Program-made: the position numbers and the translations under genes
Notes under the pieces: generated by a model
What the model was told of the DNA's origin: nothing
The model's database searches: none
What the model saw: only the letters and a program-made list of their open reading frames with translations
In this document: positions 20,203-33,835 of the stretch, piece by piece
Layout of the letters: every line of letters starts with the position of its first letter
Position numbering within the stretch: position 1 is the stretch's first letter
Source of the DNA: Phoenix dactylifera
Taxonomy: Eukaryota > Streptophyta > Magnoliopsida > Arecales > Arecaceae
Length of the DNA: 64,000 nucleotides
Direction of reading: 5' to 3'
Assembly: GCF_009389715.1 (NCBI RefSeq)
Contig: NW_024067689.1
Location: 372,001 to 436,000 of the forward strand

Positions 20203-23200
20203 TCACAAGCTTCTAATGTCATCAAGATGATCACTGCAGTAGGTGGTGGAAGGAACAGCGGAGAGCTCCAGCCGCCCCGTCCATTCCTCACCTGGTTTTA
20301 AGGTAATCGGTTTTTCAATCGCAGCACCATCTACACACAACATCTGTTTATACTCCTCGTCTCCAAAATCAACGATGGTTTTGGATTTCTTCTCCCATGG
20401 ATTCCAGACAACTGTAAAAGAAAAGGGGTAGGAAACTTTAATAAGCGCTTGAACTGAAAACATCTATAAACCAAAACTACTGTAAGTTGCTTCTCTTTAC
20501 ATTCTCACATTGATTCCCCACCTCATATTTTTCATATATGCTGATGAAGCTAGATTATATACCAGGCCCTCTTAATTTATTTTTCGTTTAAAGATCATCA
20601 AGTTGTACGGATGTCTGAAGTTGTAGTAGGGGCACGAACAACGAGGAATGGAGTTACATGCATTTAGTCCCCTCATCAGTTATACATCATTTCTTTACCG
20701 AAAAAAAGATGGATGGATAACTAAGAAAGATCACATGGAGAAAGATCCCAAGCTTGCTTGCATGTTGGAACTTGCCGGCATCTTCACCATAAGAGGTACT
20801 GGTTTAACATTAGGAAAATAATTAAAATGAACCCTCCCAAAGGTTATGGAATCAGAACCTTAGACTCTAGATGTTGGGTGACAAAATTTAATTGCTCAAC
20901 TGCGATAAATGGCATCACGAAATGAGCTAGCAGCGAACTAGATCAAGTAAAAGCTATAAATTCTCCTTACAGACAAAAGCAATGGCATTCTTTATACTAC
21001 AAGAGAATGCCTAAATTGGATTTTGAGAGGGTTACAGCAGGAAGGAATCTTGTTGTAACATTTTGTAGACCGACTAATACTTCTAAAGAATGCATTTTAT
21101 ATATTTAGCCATGCAACAACGAAAGCGGTATAGAATCTTTAATATAAGTACAACTTCTACATGCCCAAGAGCTCTTTATATACAGGGATTGCAAAAGCAC
21201 AAGCATCTTTCCTCAAGTGCCTCTCTTGAATTTACATTTGCAGAAACTCTTATTCCAAAAATGATATGCAATATTAAGTTCTTGTCTTATTGTTCACCTG
21301 TCAATCTGACATATTTTAGACGTGCAGGAGAAAAGGATCACCCGGCAATCCTAATATCAGGCAAGCTAATTGCATTTAAGGCATAAAGAAAATCAGATGC
21401 ATAATCTGAATTGATTTCTTATGTTAGAACCGTATATCTAGCACTTCTTAGTTGTTACCTTGGTAAATTGCTTTCTGTAAGAAATTCCCTAGCCCAAAGT
21501 AATCAAGTCAATGTTCATAGTTTTAAATAGAAAAGATTTTAAAAGAAGTACTATACCGATAGCAACCACATGCAAATCTACAACAGAGACGAATGTGCAG
21601 ATCTGGACAATTTACAAAGAAAGTGTATCTTACCAACATCAGGCAACCCTTCCTTTCTAATAACAAAAGTCTGTTTCTTTTCGTGGTCAAGTATCGCAAT
21701 TATATTTGGAGAGCCAAGATAAAAGCGATCGACCTGCAAATTAACAAAGATTTGTGATCTTTCATGCCCAAGACTGAAAAATATTATATTAAAGTGTATT
21801 TTAGCATTATAATCATGCTGAACTAATGTATGTAATATAGCCACCACATGATGCTTCAACATCCTTCTTGTTTTTGTGAATAATTTAGAAATTCATAAGA
21901 ACCATGATAATCCAAAGATGGAAAACTAGTGTCAGACAGACAACATCATTATTATTCAAAGACTTATAAGATGTGAATTCTAGAGACCACTAAGATTTAA
22001 ATAAAGACAAGATCTAAGTACATTGTCTTTTACGTTCTTGATTGGTTCTGTTCCTAAAAGTTATATAATATATTCTTTCTAACTTAATCCTACTTCCTTG
22101 CATGGTATTAGTCACAATCTGGAAGATCCTAGTTATTTCGAACAATCAGCACCGAAATTCTCATCTAGCATTTGTCATTCCATATTACTTCAAGATGTTA
22201 CATTTTACTGGCAGATTTGCAGTGTTCTCATTATCCTTAGTTAACGACAATTTGATAAAATCATTTGTCCTGCTAATTATCAGAGCAAAATGAAACGTTA
22301 CGCAGCAACAACCATTCAGTGAAAAACCATAACAAGCGGAATAGAGGGTGGAGGGAAAGATTATCAGCAGAAAAAAAATGCATTAACAAGCACAAATGAC
22401 AATTCGACTTTACCACATTTAAATTCTCTGTTCGTATTATTTTGCAATAAGTAGAGGCACGTACATCATGTTTTCTAACTTCCAGAATAGAATAGGGTGG
22501 ATGTCTGGTAGGATGTGCAAACACTTGATATAAGTTTTGTTTTGGAAAAATAAGGATTCTCAGCGACACCAATAACCAAAAAGTGTTTACCTCAGACTCA
22601 AATGTTATGGCATCTCCTTGTTCTGTAAAGCGCTCTCGTTGGCAAAGATTGTCCAGATAATCGAGTGTCTCCAAACCTTCTATCCTCACCTCACTGTGGA
22701 TACAAGGTTCATGTATGCAACAAAGTGAGAATATCTTGAGTCTTAACCTTGCAAGTTTATAAAATACACCACTCGGAGCAATTTGGTGAAAAAGATGAGT
22801 GATCACTCAAGTTGAATAATGTTTTTCAATTATGAAAAACAAAATATTTTTGACAGTATTTGATAAGACTAAGAAACCATGACTATTGCATAGTTCAGGG
22901 AATTGACAGGACAAACTTGAACTCGTACTTCATATATAATCAAAATTTCTAGTCATCATAAATAACATAAAAATTTTAGTGCCTAATGCCTCGTCCTTTC
23001 TAGTGTCTACCACAATTTCGAATCTATATTACAATATACTGTGCTAATCTGAAAAAAAGAAAGAACTTATTTTCCGAAGTTCAAGATTTGATATAACTGG
23101 AAAATAAGAGTTTTTTTTTATATAAATCCTTTCTGCCAAGTATTGTGCAATACTTAAAATGCACTAGAGTTTATAGCAAAAGAACAGACAATGCCATGTT

Positions 23201-26200
23201 TACATAAAAGAAAAGTACAATTGCACAGTAAATGGAAAGTATGATCATCATCAATTTTCAATCAGATTAATTGCAGTCCCCATCTAACTAAACAAAATTA
23301 ACTATGCTATGATGATGAGAAAATATACCTGATGTCAGAAACAGAGAAATATGTGTGATAAGCAAATGAGAAGCTAAATGGCTTCATATCAATGTTTCTG
23401 ATACGTGATACTATTGCAAGGCCTCCATCCATTGCAAGAGATACTCTAAGGCGTAACTCAAAACTGAAAACCCAAATAATATTTATGTTATTCATATAGA
23501 TGCAAAATGATGGAATAAAATAAAGAAACATGAAAGAATGATAAGATAAAAGTAAAAAGAAACAGTGAAAAAATAAAATTGATACACAGAAAATTGCAGC
23601 ATAAATGGTCATTATCTTTAGTCCAATATTTATGTCATCCATGTATAACAGAAAATTACATGTGATTGGTCAGCTTCACATAAAGTACGCATTTGCCCTG
23701 GCTTTCAACATGACCATGTAAGTTATGATCTATTTGCAGTCATAGCTATCTTTGGTAGCAGCCTCTATATCAGCTTGATATGAAGAAATCCTTCAAAATG
23801 ACCTTCATAAAAGAGCTTCATAATGGACAAACACTCCAGTCCATCTTAAGCAACATCGGTCACATGTTTGTCAATCAAATCATGTAATTAATTCTCTCGC
23901 TAGGATCCTGCTACATGGTTTACGAAATTCAGTCAAGCAACTACGAGCTTGAATCACTTCATTTGTAGTCACATTCAGGACTTGTTAGAATCCTTATTCT
24001 TCTTCCCTGATAATTATATATTAGTAACTATCCAATTCCTTTTCAGTCTGACAGGAGGCACCCTCAAGTCCTCAATACCAAAATAAACTGGAAGACCTTC
24101 ATAAGCCTTAGAGAACTTTGTGGACAAATTCTCCCCAACAGAACTACATAACTGGTATACTTCATCATTCTCGTATGATCAAATTGCATCTTGCCAATGG
24201 CTTAACTTCCAGCAAAATGGCAGTAACCAGTAAGCTGAGTTTTTATGTTGTGAACCAATAACGCAATGAAAGTGCTATTCAGATTGCCAGTAATGATATA
24301 TGCTCAAGAAGTGACCAAAGCATTAGAGACTAATCACCTTCATGTCCGCAATGACTCACCTTAATATCCTACAAAATAATGTTCAGAATTCTATTTGCAC
24401 TTCAAATTCTTATTGGTAAATGTATCCCTGAGAAAGGAACGTCCATCTGAGAAAACAATTCATTATAATGATAAAACTGTTTGATGTAATGATGTAAATT
24501 GTTTGTCATAGAAATACCAACTTGCATGATTACTGGCAAAAGGAGATATCCATTTAAAGCATGCATGATTACTGTCAAGACAATTCGGAATGGAAAGTTA
24601 GCTATTAAAGAAGTGGTACTCAATATTTTCTAAAATTTAATGGAATACATCCAACATGTATCAAGTTCTGTAGAAAAGTTTTGAAATGAAAAACTACAAT
24701 TAGGCAGGGTGCACTTTATTTTGCCAGATGAGAATTAAAATCTTGTTCTTGATGCCATCTACTCCTGTTGAAGTAATGAATGATTCTCTCCCTCATAACT
24801 CTAAAGTTATAAAAGGAAAAATAGTTGAAGTAGTGCCTATAAATATGCTTCAAACCTTAAGATAATCGCAAACTCCTTGAATTAGGTGTTTATATGTAAT
24901 ATATCGACACTCATCATTTCCAAGAAAAATGCCAAATCAACCTATTCAAATCAAATATATATTTTTTCTCAAATGGTGATACAATAGAGTCACTTCTTAA
25001 ATTGCTCTCATGTAAATAAAATATTTGAAATGTTATATCCAGAAACCACATTGATGCAGAAGTTCCACAAATTGATTTAAAAGTATCAGCACTGGTTTTG
25101 AGATTCCACAGTTTAATACTTTCAATGTTTAACAGACAGATGGCTTCTGCAGAGGGACAATACTACCTCAAATGAGAACAAGAAAAATTTGCAAATTTTA
25201 GATTGAAACAATTTTAGAAGTCGCAGAGAAATGAAGGGCTCCCATGTCAACTATTATCTTCTCGTTTAAACTGTTTGACACAGCAAGTTCCAGATATCAC
25301 TATTTTTGTCCTTGCCATACAAAATATTGTAAAATTGCCTACAAGAAAAAACCCCATACCAGTGCGGCCAGCATTTCAGATCATCTTCTGATGGTTTAAG
25401 CAGCAGGTCAACAGAAACTTTGCCTGGGCTATCATTGGGGTGCAAAGGTGGAGGATCGTTATCAATGCTCCATGTCTTGTTCCTTGCAAATCCATGTTGT
25501 TCCAGTGAACCACGGTTACCAAACTACAAAGTAAAAAACCAAAATCGGAGCAAGTTGAGATGATTGCTGAACTGACATAGAAAACCATCAGAATGATGGA
25601 GATCACCTGTGGAAAGCATATAAGAATTCCTCCCCGCATTGCTTTTGGTGGCTTAAAGATTGCCTGAGTTCAGAAATCAGCAGAATGTTAGAGTGTGTTT
25701 ATACAATATCTCAAGCAGAAATCTCCAGTACAATTTATAATATAGGCACTGACAGAAGATACCAGGAAACACAAGAATTTTACACACAAGTTTTCTAGAG
25801 ATGCATATTTTGTTCTTAAAATTCAAGTAAAAAGACAGAATAGAATGGTTGGGAGCATATAAGATATAACACAAACCAGCCATATCCTAATGGCGTTGAA
25901 TTTCCAACAGTAACCTCCATGAGATGCAGCAGATTTCCAAATAATGTACAGCTGAGTATATAACTTATCTGTATAGTTAACCTATAAAGAGAATTTACCA
26001 TGGTACTTGTGGTGCAGAAAATATCACATGTTTAGATTCAGAATGCTCGCTCTCATCATTTCATAAAGAAGCATACACAGAAGTTATATAAAATCCTCTT
26101 AAATAGGTGCATCAATGATGTTCAGCTCTAAAAGATCTATGGCAATGCGTCCCATATATTGGCTTCATGGATTGTCTAAGTTACCAATATTGCCAATACC

Positions 26201-27805
26201 ATTATATCCAGCGATACCAAACAATAGATGCTTGATATCATACTACAGTCATTAATGTCTTTATTAACAGATGAGCTCCAACATCATATCAATTCCCTTA
26301 AGTTAGCATGCTAGATCCTACTCTTGCTTCTTTAAATTCTCTTGCATGATCACATAAGACATTTATATTCTATAATTTGCCCGCTAAAATACTTGCATAA
26401 TGTGGTGGCCATGGCAGTGAGAGTGGCAGTGGCCATGTCGTGAAGATCATGTTTTTCTCAGCTAACATGTACATTGGTTATAGGTTTACATACTCTGGCA
26501 TACATAGTATCAAGTCAATCGATGTTGTACCACAAATAATACCATAAAAACAATAGCCTTATTGAGTCAGGGCATATTTAACAGCATTGATTAGAATCAG
26601 CAGCACTTTTTTACAAAAATATGTTGCAAAACCAAAACATATGATTCTCTACGAAGCCTGAAGTTAATCAAAACATAGGAATTTCTATGAAGACTGAACT
26701 TTTATTAAGTTAACATCCGTTATTGGATTGATTCTTCCATATCGATTGGATTTCAGAATGGAGACATATAAAATTGGAAATGACATAAAGAAATAAGAAG
26801 AATACAAGCTGACTTAACATGTCACAGCCCTTCAAGCATTGATGGAAAGAAAAAGATTCAGCAATATTCTCATAACTGCACCTTACTGCTAGTGAATAAA
26901 AGTTCTTTGCCCCTTTCATTCTTCCATGAAACAACCTGCCCCCCGTGCAAACTTACCTGAATTGCTGACAGAAGAATTATCAGAATAAACCAGAGGGATA
27001 TTCAGAAAAGAACTTTAACACATTAAAGAAAAATGCAAATGTCTAAGAGTCAAGGCTTAGAGCTAAAATATCTGAAGTAGCTAGGGCTGAAATTAGATCG
27101 GATAAGGATCGGATACTAGCATATCCAATCCATATTTGTTTTGCTTAATGAATACAGATGTTAGTTGGATGCAAAAATTCATATCAATATTTGTTTTAAA
27201 CATATACATATACAAATCGGATACCAAAAGTATAGATATAAATACGGATATAAATCAGATAATTAAACTTTACGACTACAAAATCAAAAATATTGCTAAG
27301 TGAATAGTAAAACAAGTTAATTACATGTTAATATGGACATTTATTTTTCTTAAAAAATTATGAGTGCTATGTAAAATTAAATAGGATAACAAATGGAATC
27401 AGATATTCAGATATGGATCAGATAGTTGTCTATCTATATCCATATCCATTTTTCTTTAATGAATATGGATACAGATACGGATATTAGTCGGAATGCTCAA
27501 ATTTTTATCCATATCCGAATAGATTCGGATACGAAAGCAGATCCGGATGGATATTATCCAATCCATTTTACCCTTAGAAGCAGCCAATAGGAACATAAAC
27601 CAAATACAGAAAAAAAATTATGTACATATCTCAGTTTAATTGCACGGATAACGAAAAGAAAAAGAACAAAAAGCTAGAAGGGGAGAATCTCACTCGAGCA
27701 GAAGCTCCTCGTGGTGCTTTAAGTGTAAACATGATGGATTCCGTTCAAGTCCTTTGTAAATTCGAGCTCTGATCTCTGATCCCAAACAGTTGTCGAATGG
27801 CCCAT
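20203..27805 (-). CDS. Putative glucose-6-phosphate 1-epimerase (aldose 1-epimerase family)
   Basis: Family members interconvert the alpha and beta anomers of hexose 6-phosphates. Exons on the minus strand: 27805-27694, 26956-26882, 25663-25607, 25523-25360, 23463-23329, 22693-22591, 21733-21634, 20411-20203. Landmarks are MGHSTTVWDQR, VSLHGGQVVSWKNERG, KPPKAMRGGILICFPQFGNRG, QHGFARN, FSFAYHTYFSVSDISEVRIEGLETLDYLDN (split across exons; includes the catalytic-type His), VVWNPWEKKSKTIVDFGDEE, and LKPGEEWTGRLELSAVP near the end. Exons 2-8 are in frame (GT-AG). Exon 1 from the family-typical ATG at 27805 is 112 nt instead of 111: an extra base in the T-run at 27727-27729 shifts the frame. Without it the protein would be about 317 residues, normal for the family. 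An in-frame ATG at 27732 would give a 293-residue N-truncated form. Confidence 0.9.
27081..27577. mobile_element. Foldback MITE-like element in epimerase intron 1
   Basis: The ends are imperfect inverted repeats: CTAGGGCTGAAATTAGATCG at the left, and CTAAGGGTAAAATGGATTGG as the reverse complement of the right end. The interior is built of repeated GGATAC/GATATCC-type words that pair across the centre. This resembles the widespread plant elements with GGATACGGATA-rich arms, often linked to Mutator-like families. A clear target duplication was not established. Confidence 0.55.
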
Positions 27806-28799
27806 ATTGGAAATGTAATGTGGAGTAAAACTGATCTTCTGCTTCCTCTCTTCAACAAAATCCCCAAAACTTCTCCCCAAACACACAAAAAGAAGAAGGC
27901 TGTACCGCTCACACAACAGTCATCATCATACAGTCGGGCATGTGATGAACAGTTCCCAACATTTTTCCTGTGAGTAGGAGGAGCCTATATCTCGTGAGCC
28001 CCAACTACTAATCCAACCTCGAAAAAATGGTCTAAGAAAAACCTGCCATCAGTGGAGAGCTAGAAAGAACGTTGGATCCCATTACAGAACCAAAAGCACT
28101 ACCTTTCAAGCACTCATTAAAAGAGCACCACCGACCAATAGCCAAAAAGCAGCAGCCCTGATCCAACTGCACTAGCTATACTCTTGATATATAACTAAAA
28201 TAGACAAGCCCAAATCAGTAGATGATTCCTCAAAAACAAAGAAGATCTAAGTCTAACTGAAAATCTACGCTCAAAAACTTAAATAGACAAGCCCAAATCT
28301 GTCGTATAGATCAGTCCTCAAACTAGAGAAATTCAAATCTAATTGAATTTCTATCCTCAAAGCTTCAATAAACGAAAAAAAAAAAAAACAAAATTTTTCC
28401 TCCAAGGAACGCTTCAAATTTGCACGAAGTGATATAGCCCGAATGCAAATAAGAAACAAGAGAAAATTATTAGTAGTATCTTAAATTTTTAAAAGTATTC
28501 CAACGAAAAACTAGCAATTATGAAAATAGCGGTATATCAAAAGTTAACAGATTTCACCAAAGCCCTCACATTTTGGATTTAAAGCAGACGACTCGAATTG
28601 GTAAATTTCAGAGAGAACCAAAAAGGAATCGCAATCTTACACCAAGGACAGTGAACCTCGAAAAGATCTTTTTAAGGTTGGCAAAATTATTTTTTCCCTG
28701 TCAAAACAATGAATCCAGTGCCAGCACAATCTGTCAGAGAAAAATCAAGAAAAAATGTTAACAATTGAAACTTTCCAAAGTCGGGAGCTATAATACCTC

Positions 28800-29420
28800 A
28801 GAAAACGCCATACTTTCCCTGGGCCGCCCAACCCAATCTCACCAGGAGCCCGATCTCAACGCTCGAGAGCATTAAAAACTCGAAGCAGGCCATGCTTCCA
28901 CGAAAATTCTCCCCCATCTCTCGCGCATTGCCATCAAAATACGGCACCCCGTCGCCCGGAATCGCAGCCACCGCCCCCGCCCCCGCCCCAGATCCCCTGA
29001 ACCCCTCCCAAAAAGAGATCCACGAATAGAACCAAGACCGACCGCTCTAATGCCTCCCAAACTCTACTACAAGCCCACCCGCCCGCTCATGGAAACGAGG
29101 CCAGAATCCAGAGAGGATAAGGAAATCCAAGAACGAGGACACGTGCATGACGGGCGGAAAGAGGACGTACTCAATCAAAGGATTTGTCCAAGGTTCCAAG
29201 AAAGGAAAGGGGAGTTAAAGCGGAGGGAAGACTGGAGACACAGACAGCGAGGTGAGGGAAAATTTCCGGTCGGAGAGAGGAAAGAAGAAAAGCGGGCTTT
29301 GTTTCTAAAAATTTTCTCCTCGCTATCTTTTTGGAGATACGTGACTCGGTGGATCTCCAGAACCAACGGTCAAATTTCAAAAGGTGGAGGCTCTCTTCCA
29401 TGATAACGACATTATCCCGT
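28800..29420 (-). promoter_or_regulatory. Probable 5' UTR/promoter region of the epimerase gene
   Basis: A GC-rich, CpG-containing island (especially 28820-29060) lies about 1 kb upstream of the epimerase start, in otherwise AT-rich DNA. It probably holds a non-coding first exon separated by a leader intron. Open frames on both strands here (29050-29403 plus, 28872-29060 minus) have low-complexity, non-family composition and are not called genes. Transcript data are needed to place the start site. Confidence 0.4.
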
Positions 29421-30580
29421 TACAGTAACCGTTAAATGTTACGATGGAATAATGATCCTTGTTTCATGTCAATCTTTTAAAAAATACTGGGCTATATAAT
29501 ATTGTACATCCTCAAACAAATGGATAAAACAAGTGCACTGCACGAGATTTGAATGATATTTTATGAATTAAATCTTCCAATGATGGAGTTATATTGCACC
29601 ATTGTAAGTTTGCAACAGCTCATTCGTACAAATAGATACAATGAGCGAACAAGGCTAACAAGTGCATTGATGATTTTTAGGAAGTATATCTTCCCAATGA
29701 TGCTATTACAATGTTGCAACATCTCATTGGCAATATCAATTTTGAGTTTTTTTTTTCTTTTTTGAGAAATGAGAAGGGTTATCGATTTATTGCCCACCTA
29801 GCCACCCGGGATAATGCAGGATTTTAATCAAATTGTTGGGTTACCATAATCCAATAAGTGGCATTATCATTCTTGAGGATTATGATAAAAATAATGATTA
29901 TAATTTGCTATCGGGAGCACCAAAGAAAGAACTATTTTATGGGGTACCAAATTTCCAAATTGATGAGGTCTCTTGGTGAAAGCATCTAAATCAAGATCTA
30001 AAATCATGCTTTTATCAAAAAAATTGGCATTAATTGCATTTGGATGCGAAGTTAACCTCCATTGCTTATGTGTCTTTTTTATTTTCAAAAAATAAAATAA
30101 AAGTAAAATTTCTTGATGCATATGGATGCCCACAAAACGTCAAATGAGAATCAACAAGAATTTACTTAAATTACACATTTATCTGGTAGAGTTAACGAGT
30201 CATTAGTTTCTTGTTGCCCATCAGTATTTAACATTTTTTATAAAATAATAGCTGCCATAGTGGTATCTGGTAGACATAGTAAAAAACAAAAAGTACCAAT
30301 GAAAATCTAACTAATATGCAATGAGAAACAAGAAGTGCCTACTTTGTTTGGTGATGCTTCCTCAATTGGGTGGACTCCAAGGAAGATGAAAAGAGCTTCA
30401 CAACCAGTTTAGTTTCCAACCAGGTCTATCCATTTCTAACAAAAATGGACCTAAGCCCAGCCTGAAGCTTGAAAGAGAAAATTGGGGCCGGGTTTGGACA
30501 GAGGCATGGCCTAGCCCAGTTCGGTTCGATTCCAACCCTATAAACCTGGGTAGGGGTGAAACCTTGAAACCCATGCATAT

Positions 30581-30852
30581 GAATGAAATGAAGGAAAAAA
30601 GGAGGGAAAGAAGAACAAGAAAGAAATAAAGGAAGAAAGAAGGAAGGAAGGAAAAAGAAAGGAATGGAAGCGTGTAAAAGGAAAGACAAGGAGGAAAGAA
30701 GAAAGAAAGGAAATAAAAGGAAAGAAAGAAAAAAAAGATGATGATGATGACGAAGAAAGAAAGGAAGGATAGAAGGAAGGAGGGAAAGAAAAAAAAAAGA
30801 ACAAAATGGCAAAAGAAAGGAAAGAAAGAAGAAATGAGTGAAAGAAAAGTTT
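30581..30852 (+). repeat. Polypurine (GAAGGA-type) tract of about 270 bp
   Basis: Almost entirely A and G on the plus strand, built of AAAGAAAGGAAGG words with a short GATGATGATGA interruption near 30737. The Ser/Phe-rich open frames on the minus strand are a by-product of the pyrimidine composition. Confidence 0.9.
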
Positions 30853-31872
30853 AAAGTGGTGACCAGGATGGCCGCTAGGAAGGGGATGGATATCTATATT
30901 GCTTGAATATTTATACATATTGATATCGCATTGCTAATATGTACACAAACTACATTTGTGTACCAGAATACAATTATATGTGCCCATCTTAAGATCACTA
31001 CCACCTAAAATATAAGTCAATATATGCATCTCCCAATTTCAATCGGATGTGTATTGCTTCTGATATATGTGTAATCATCTTATGAAAATATAAAATCAAA
31101 AATAATTACTTTTTGCAAATGTGCATCATACTTTGGAGCATGTATACTGATATGTAGCAAAATATCATCCGCAACTAGAATACACCAAATTGAATTCTTC
31201 CCAAGCCAAAAACATTAGGTAATTCACTATAGAAAAAGTTGGCTATCCCGATATTTACATACCGAAGCTAGCTAAAATATACTATCTTACCAAATAAGAC
31301 AAATATTTTAGTAACATTACATCATGCACATTGATCCTTCCGTATTGTCCTCTTGTATTTGGACTTGTGTGGCAGGTAGAAGAGTAGGAGCTTTCTTTGA
31401 CGAGTGTGGCAAGATGCTCTAATTCACATATGTTGGCTTCACAGAGTCGCTGTGTTTAGTAAACAACTTTTTGTTGGAAGGTCAAGGAATCTATGGACCA
31501 ATATATAACGCTGTTGCATATAAAGCATGAGATTCATTATGACCTAATACCTACGAGATGTACACATATATATACTACGTCCGGGTACACAAATAGACCC
31601 GAACTAATTACACATGATATCCATTATCATGCTAACTAATACATCTTAAAAGGCTAAGATGAGAGGAAGCAACGGGTATAGTGGGTTTTGGTGGTCGATG
31701 TTGGCATGGGGCTGTAGTTTGTTCTAATTTTAATAGGAAAAAAATTAAGAATATTATGTTCGCCAGAAAGGAAATGATGATGATCGAGAGATGTAAATAT
31801 AAATCTATTTAAAAGTTAGAAAAGCAGTGAGGGTGAGAGATTGGTTACTAGTATACTTCTTGAGAATAGAGG

Positions 31873-31978
31873 ATGGTGGTGGTGGTGGCCATGATTATGT
31901 GGTTGTCTAGGTGATGGTGGTGGTGCTGATAATTGTAGTGGTAAATGATGATGGATGGTAACAATGGTGGTGGTGTGT
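31873..31978 (+). repeat. GGT/GAT trinucleotide-rich microsatellite
   Basis: Imperfect GGTGGTGGT and GATGATG runs over about 105 bp in intergenic DNA. Confidence 0.8.
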
Positions 31979-33380
31979 TGAGGCCTCTTTAGGAGTAGGA
32001 AAATAATAAAAAGAAAAAAGAAATAAAAAGTTGAAATTTTTTCTCAAAAATGGTAAGGTATTTGATTACTTGAGAATAGTGGCCAATGGCATTATAGAAG
32101 AGATGGACAGGAGGATTACATTGCAACGAAATATAATGTCAAAGATCTAATCGATTTTTTATTTTCAAAATCAAAGGGTTTAAGGGAAACATGAGCCAAA
32201 TTGACATGTCAAAAGAGAGGTTTTCTCGTATATAAATAATGGTTGTTATAATTCAACCTGCAGCTAAAGTTGTTACGTTGCTGGTGCCATCGTGTCCTGC
32301 ATCTATATTGTATTTTCCGGTTCAGATCTTGCTATGTTATTTATAATTAAGCTGCGGCTCCTCTTGCGACCAAGAAAAAGAAAAATTGTTACATTGCAAT
32401 ATGGAATGCAATATCAAGGATTTATTTGCAATTTTTTCAAATGGAGGGATCATAACGGAAAAAATGAGCCAGATCAACATGTCAAAAGATAATTTTCTCA
32501 TTCTTTAATAATTTTTAATATTAACAGCCTTGAAGCCTTGGAACTCAACCTGCAGTATTGGTCAGGCTTCTGCGAGTAAGAAAGCACCAAGGTATACCGG
32601 AGTAGGGAGAAGGAGATGCAACGAAGTGGGAGAACTCCTCTAGTTCTAGAACTCTTAAATCCTCATGCAACAACCCAAATTAATCCTAGAGTCAGCCGAC
32701 CGGATCCTGTTGATATATATATATATATGGCAGAGCTCGAGATTTCGCCCAGCCCTGGGCGGGACCGACGACAATGCCTTTATGGTTGCCGCCATTGACC
32801 TCCAGGCCGGGCTTGCTTCCTTGGGGCATCACCACCTGCTTACTGCCATGGTAGTAGCAGGAAGGGGGTCATATACTCATATTCCCACCTCTCACTCCAT
32901 CTTCATCTCTTTCACTGGTCGATGTTACGAGCATCGCCCGGCCTTGATGAATCTCGACCGACCTGTGGACGGGTAAGGCTGGAGTGGGGCATGGAAGGAG
33001 GAAGGGGTTGTTGATGGCGAGACGAGGTGCAGGAGGGGCACAGGGAGTTGGCATGCAGGATGCATGGAGGTTTATTCTCGACTGAACTACAAGATTACAT
33101 ACCATTATAAAAATAATATTGTTATTATGTTAAACCTAGTATTGGACGGTACGAGCGTACAAAAGTTTTTGTTAATTAAAAGGGAAAATAATTCAATAAT
33201 ACAAGATTACATACAGTATAAACGCATTATCTTCTAAGAATAGTGGCGGCATATAAATTGCATGCATTGACGAGAGCGCTCAGGACTTTTTTCTTTTATT
33301 ATCCATCACAGTTTATATCAAGCTTTAACAAATATATTTGACTAATTATGCCCTTCACTACCGGTCAAACCAATACGCTA

Positions 33381-33390
33381 GAGAGGGGGG

Positions 33391-33422
<32 letters not shown>
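33381..33422 (+). repeat. G-run followed by (GA)n microsatellite
   Basis: A nine-base G run followed by about 15 GA repeats. Confidence 0.95.
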
Positions 33423-33425
<3 letters not shown>

Positions 33426-33439
33426 AGGTCATAAATTAG

Positions 33440-33835
33440 TAGAATAGAAGCACACTAGACTTAGCTCAACTTTTGTTCGTTTTATAATCATGCTGAGCTT
33501 AAGCCAACTTATTTAATTTCAAGCCGAACTCAACCTGCTCATTAATAACTTGTTAAAAAGGATCTAAGTTAGAATTTGATTTTTTATTATTATTATTTAT
33601 ATAATTAAATTAATAATTTCAATTATAGTTGAATTTTATAATTAAAATATATTTATGCTACATGATTGATATTAATTAAAAACATAAAAAATTACATGAA
33701 TAGTAATATAGCATATGTTTATATATTTATGCTTCTAGCTAAATTAACCTAACCATGAGTGAGCTAAGAATAACTCTAGCTCGATTCATTTTCTAATTGA
33801 GCCAAACTCAAGTTGGCTCGAGAACTTGTCCTTTG
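33440..33835. mobile_element. CTCGAG/GAGCT-rich foldback remnant
   Basis: Left arm words (GCTCAACTT, GCTGAGCTTAAGCC) and right arm words (GAGTGAGCTAAG, CTCAAGTTGGCTCGAG) pair in inverted orientation around an AT-rich core. The vocabulary resembles the element at 40614-41010, so it is probably a decayed relative. Confidence 0.45.

Noticed and set aside
29050-29403. Plus-strand frame of 117 codons rich in Arg, Glu and Lys
   Set aside because: It overlaps the presumed leader and promoter of the epimerase gene, has biased composition, and shows no splice or family evidence.
30426-30918. Minus-strand Ser/Phe-rich frames resembling membrane proteins
   Set aside because: They are produced by the polypurine tract read as pyrimidines.
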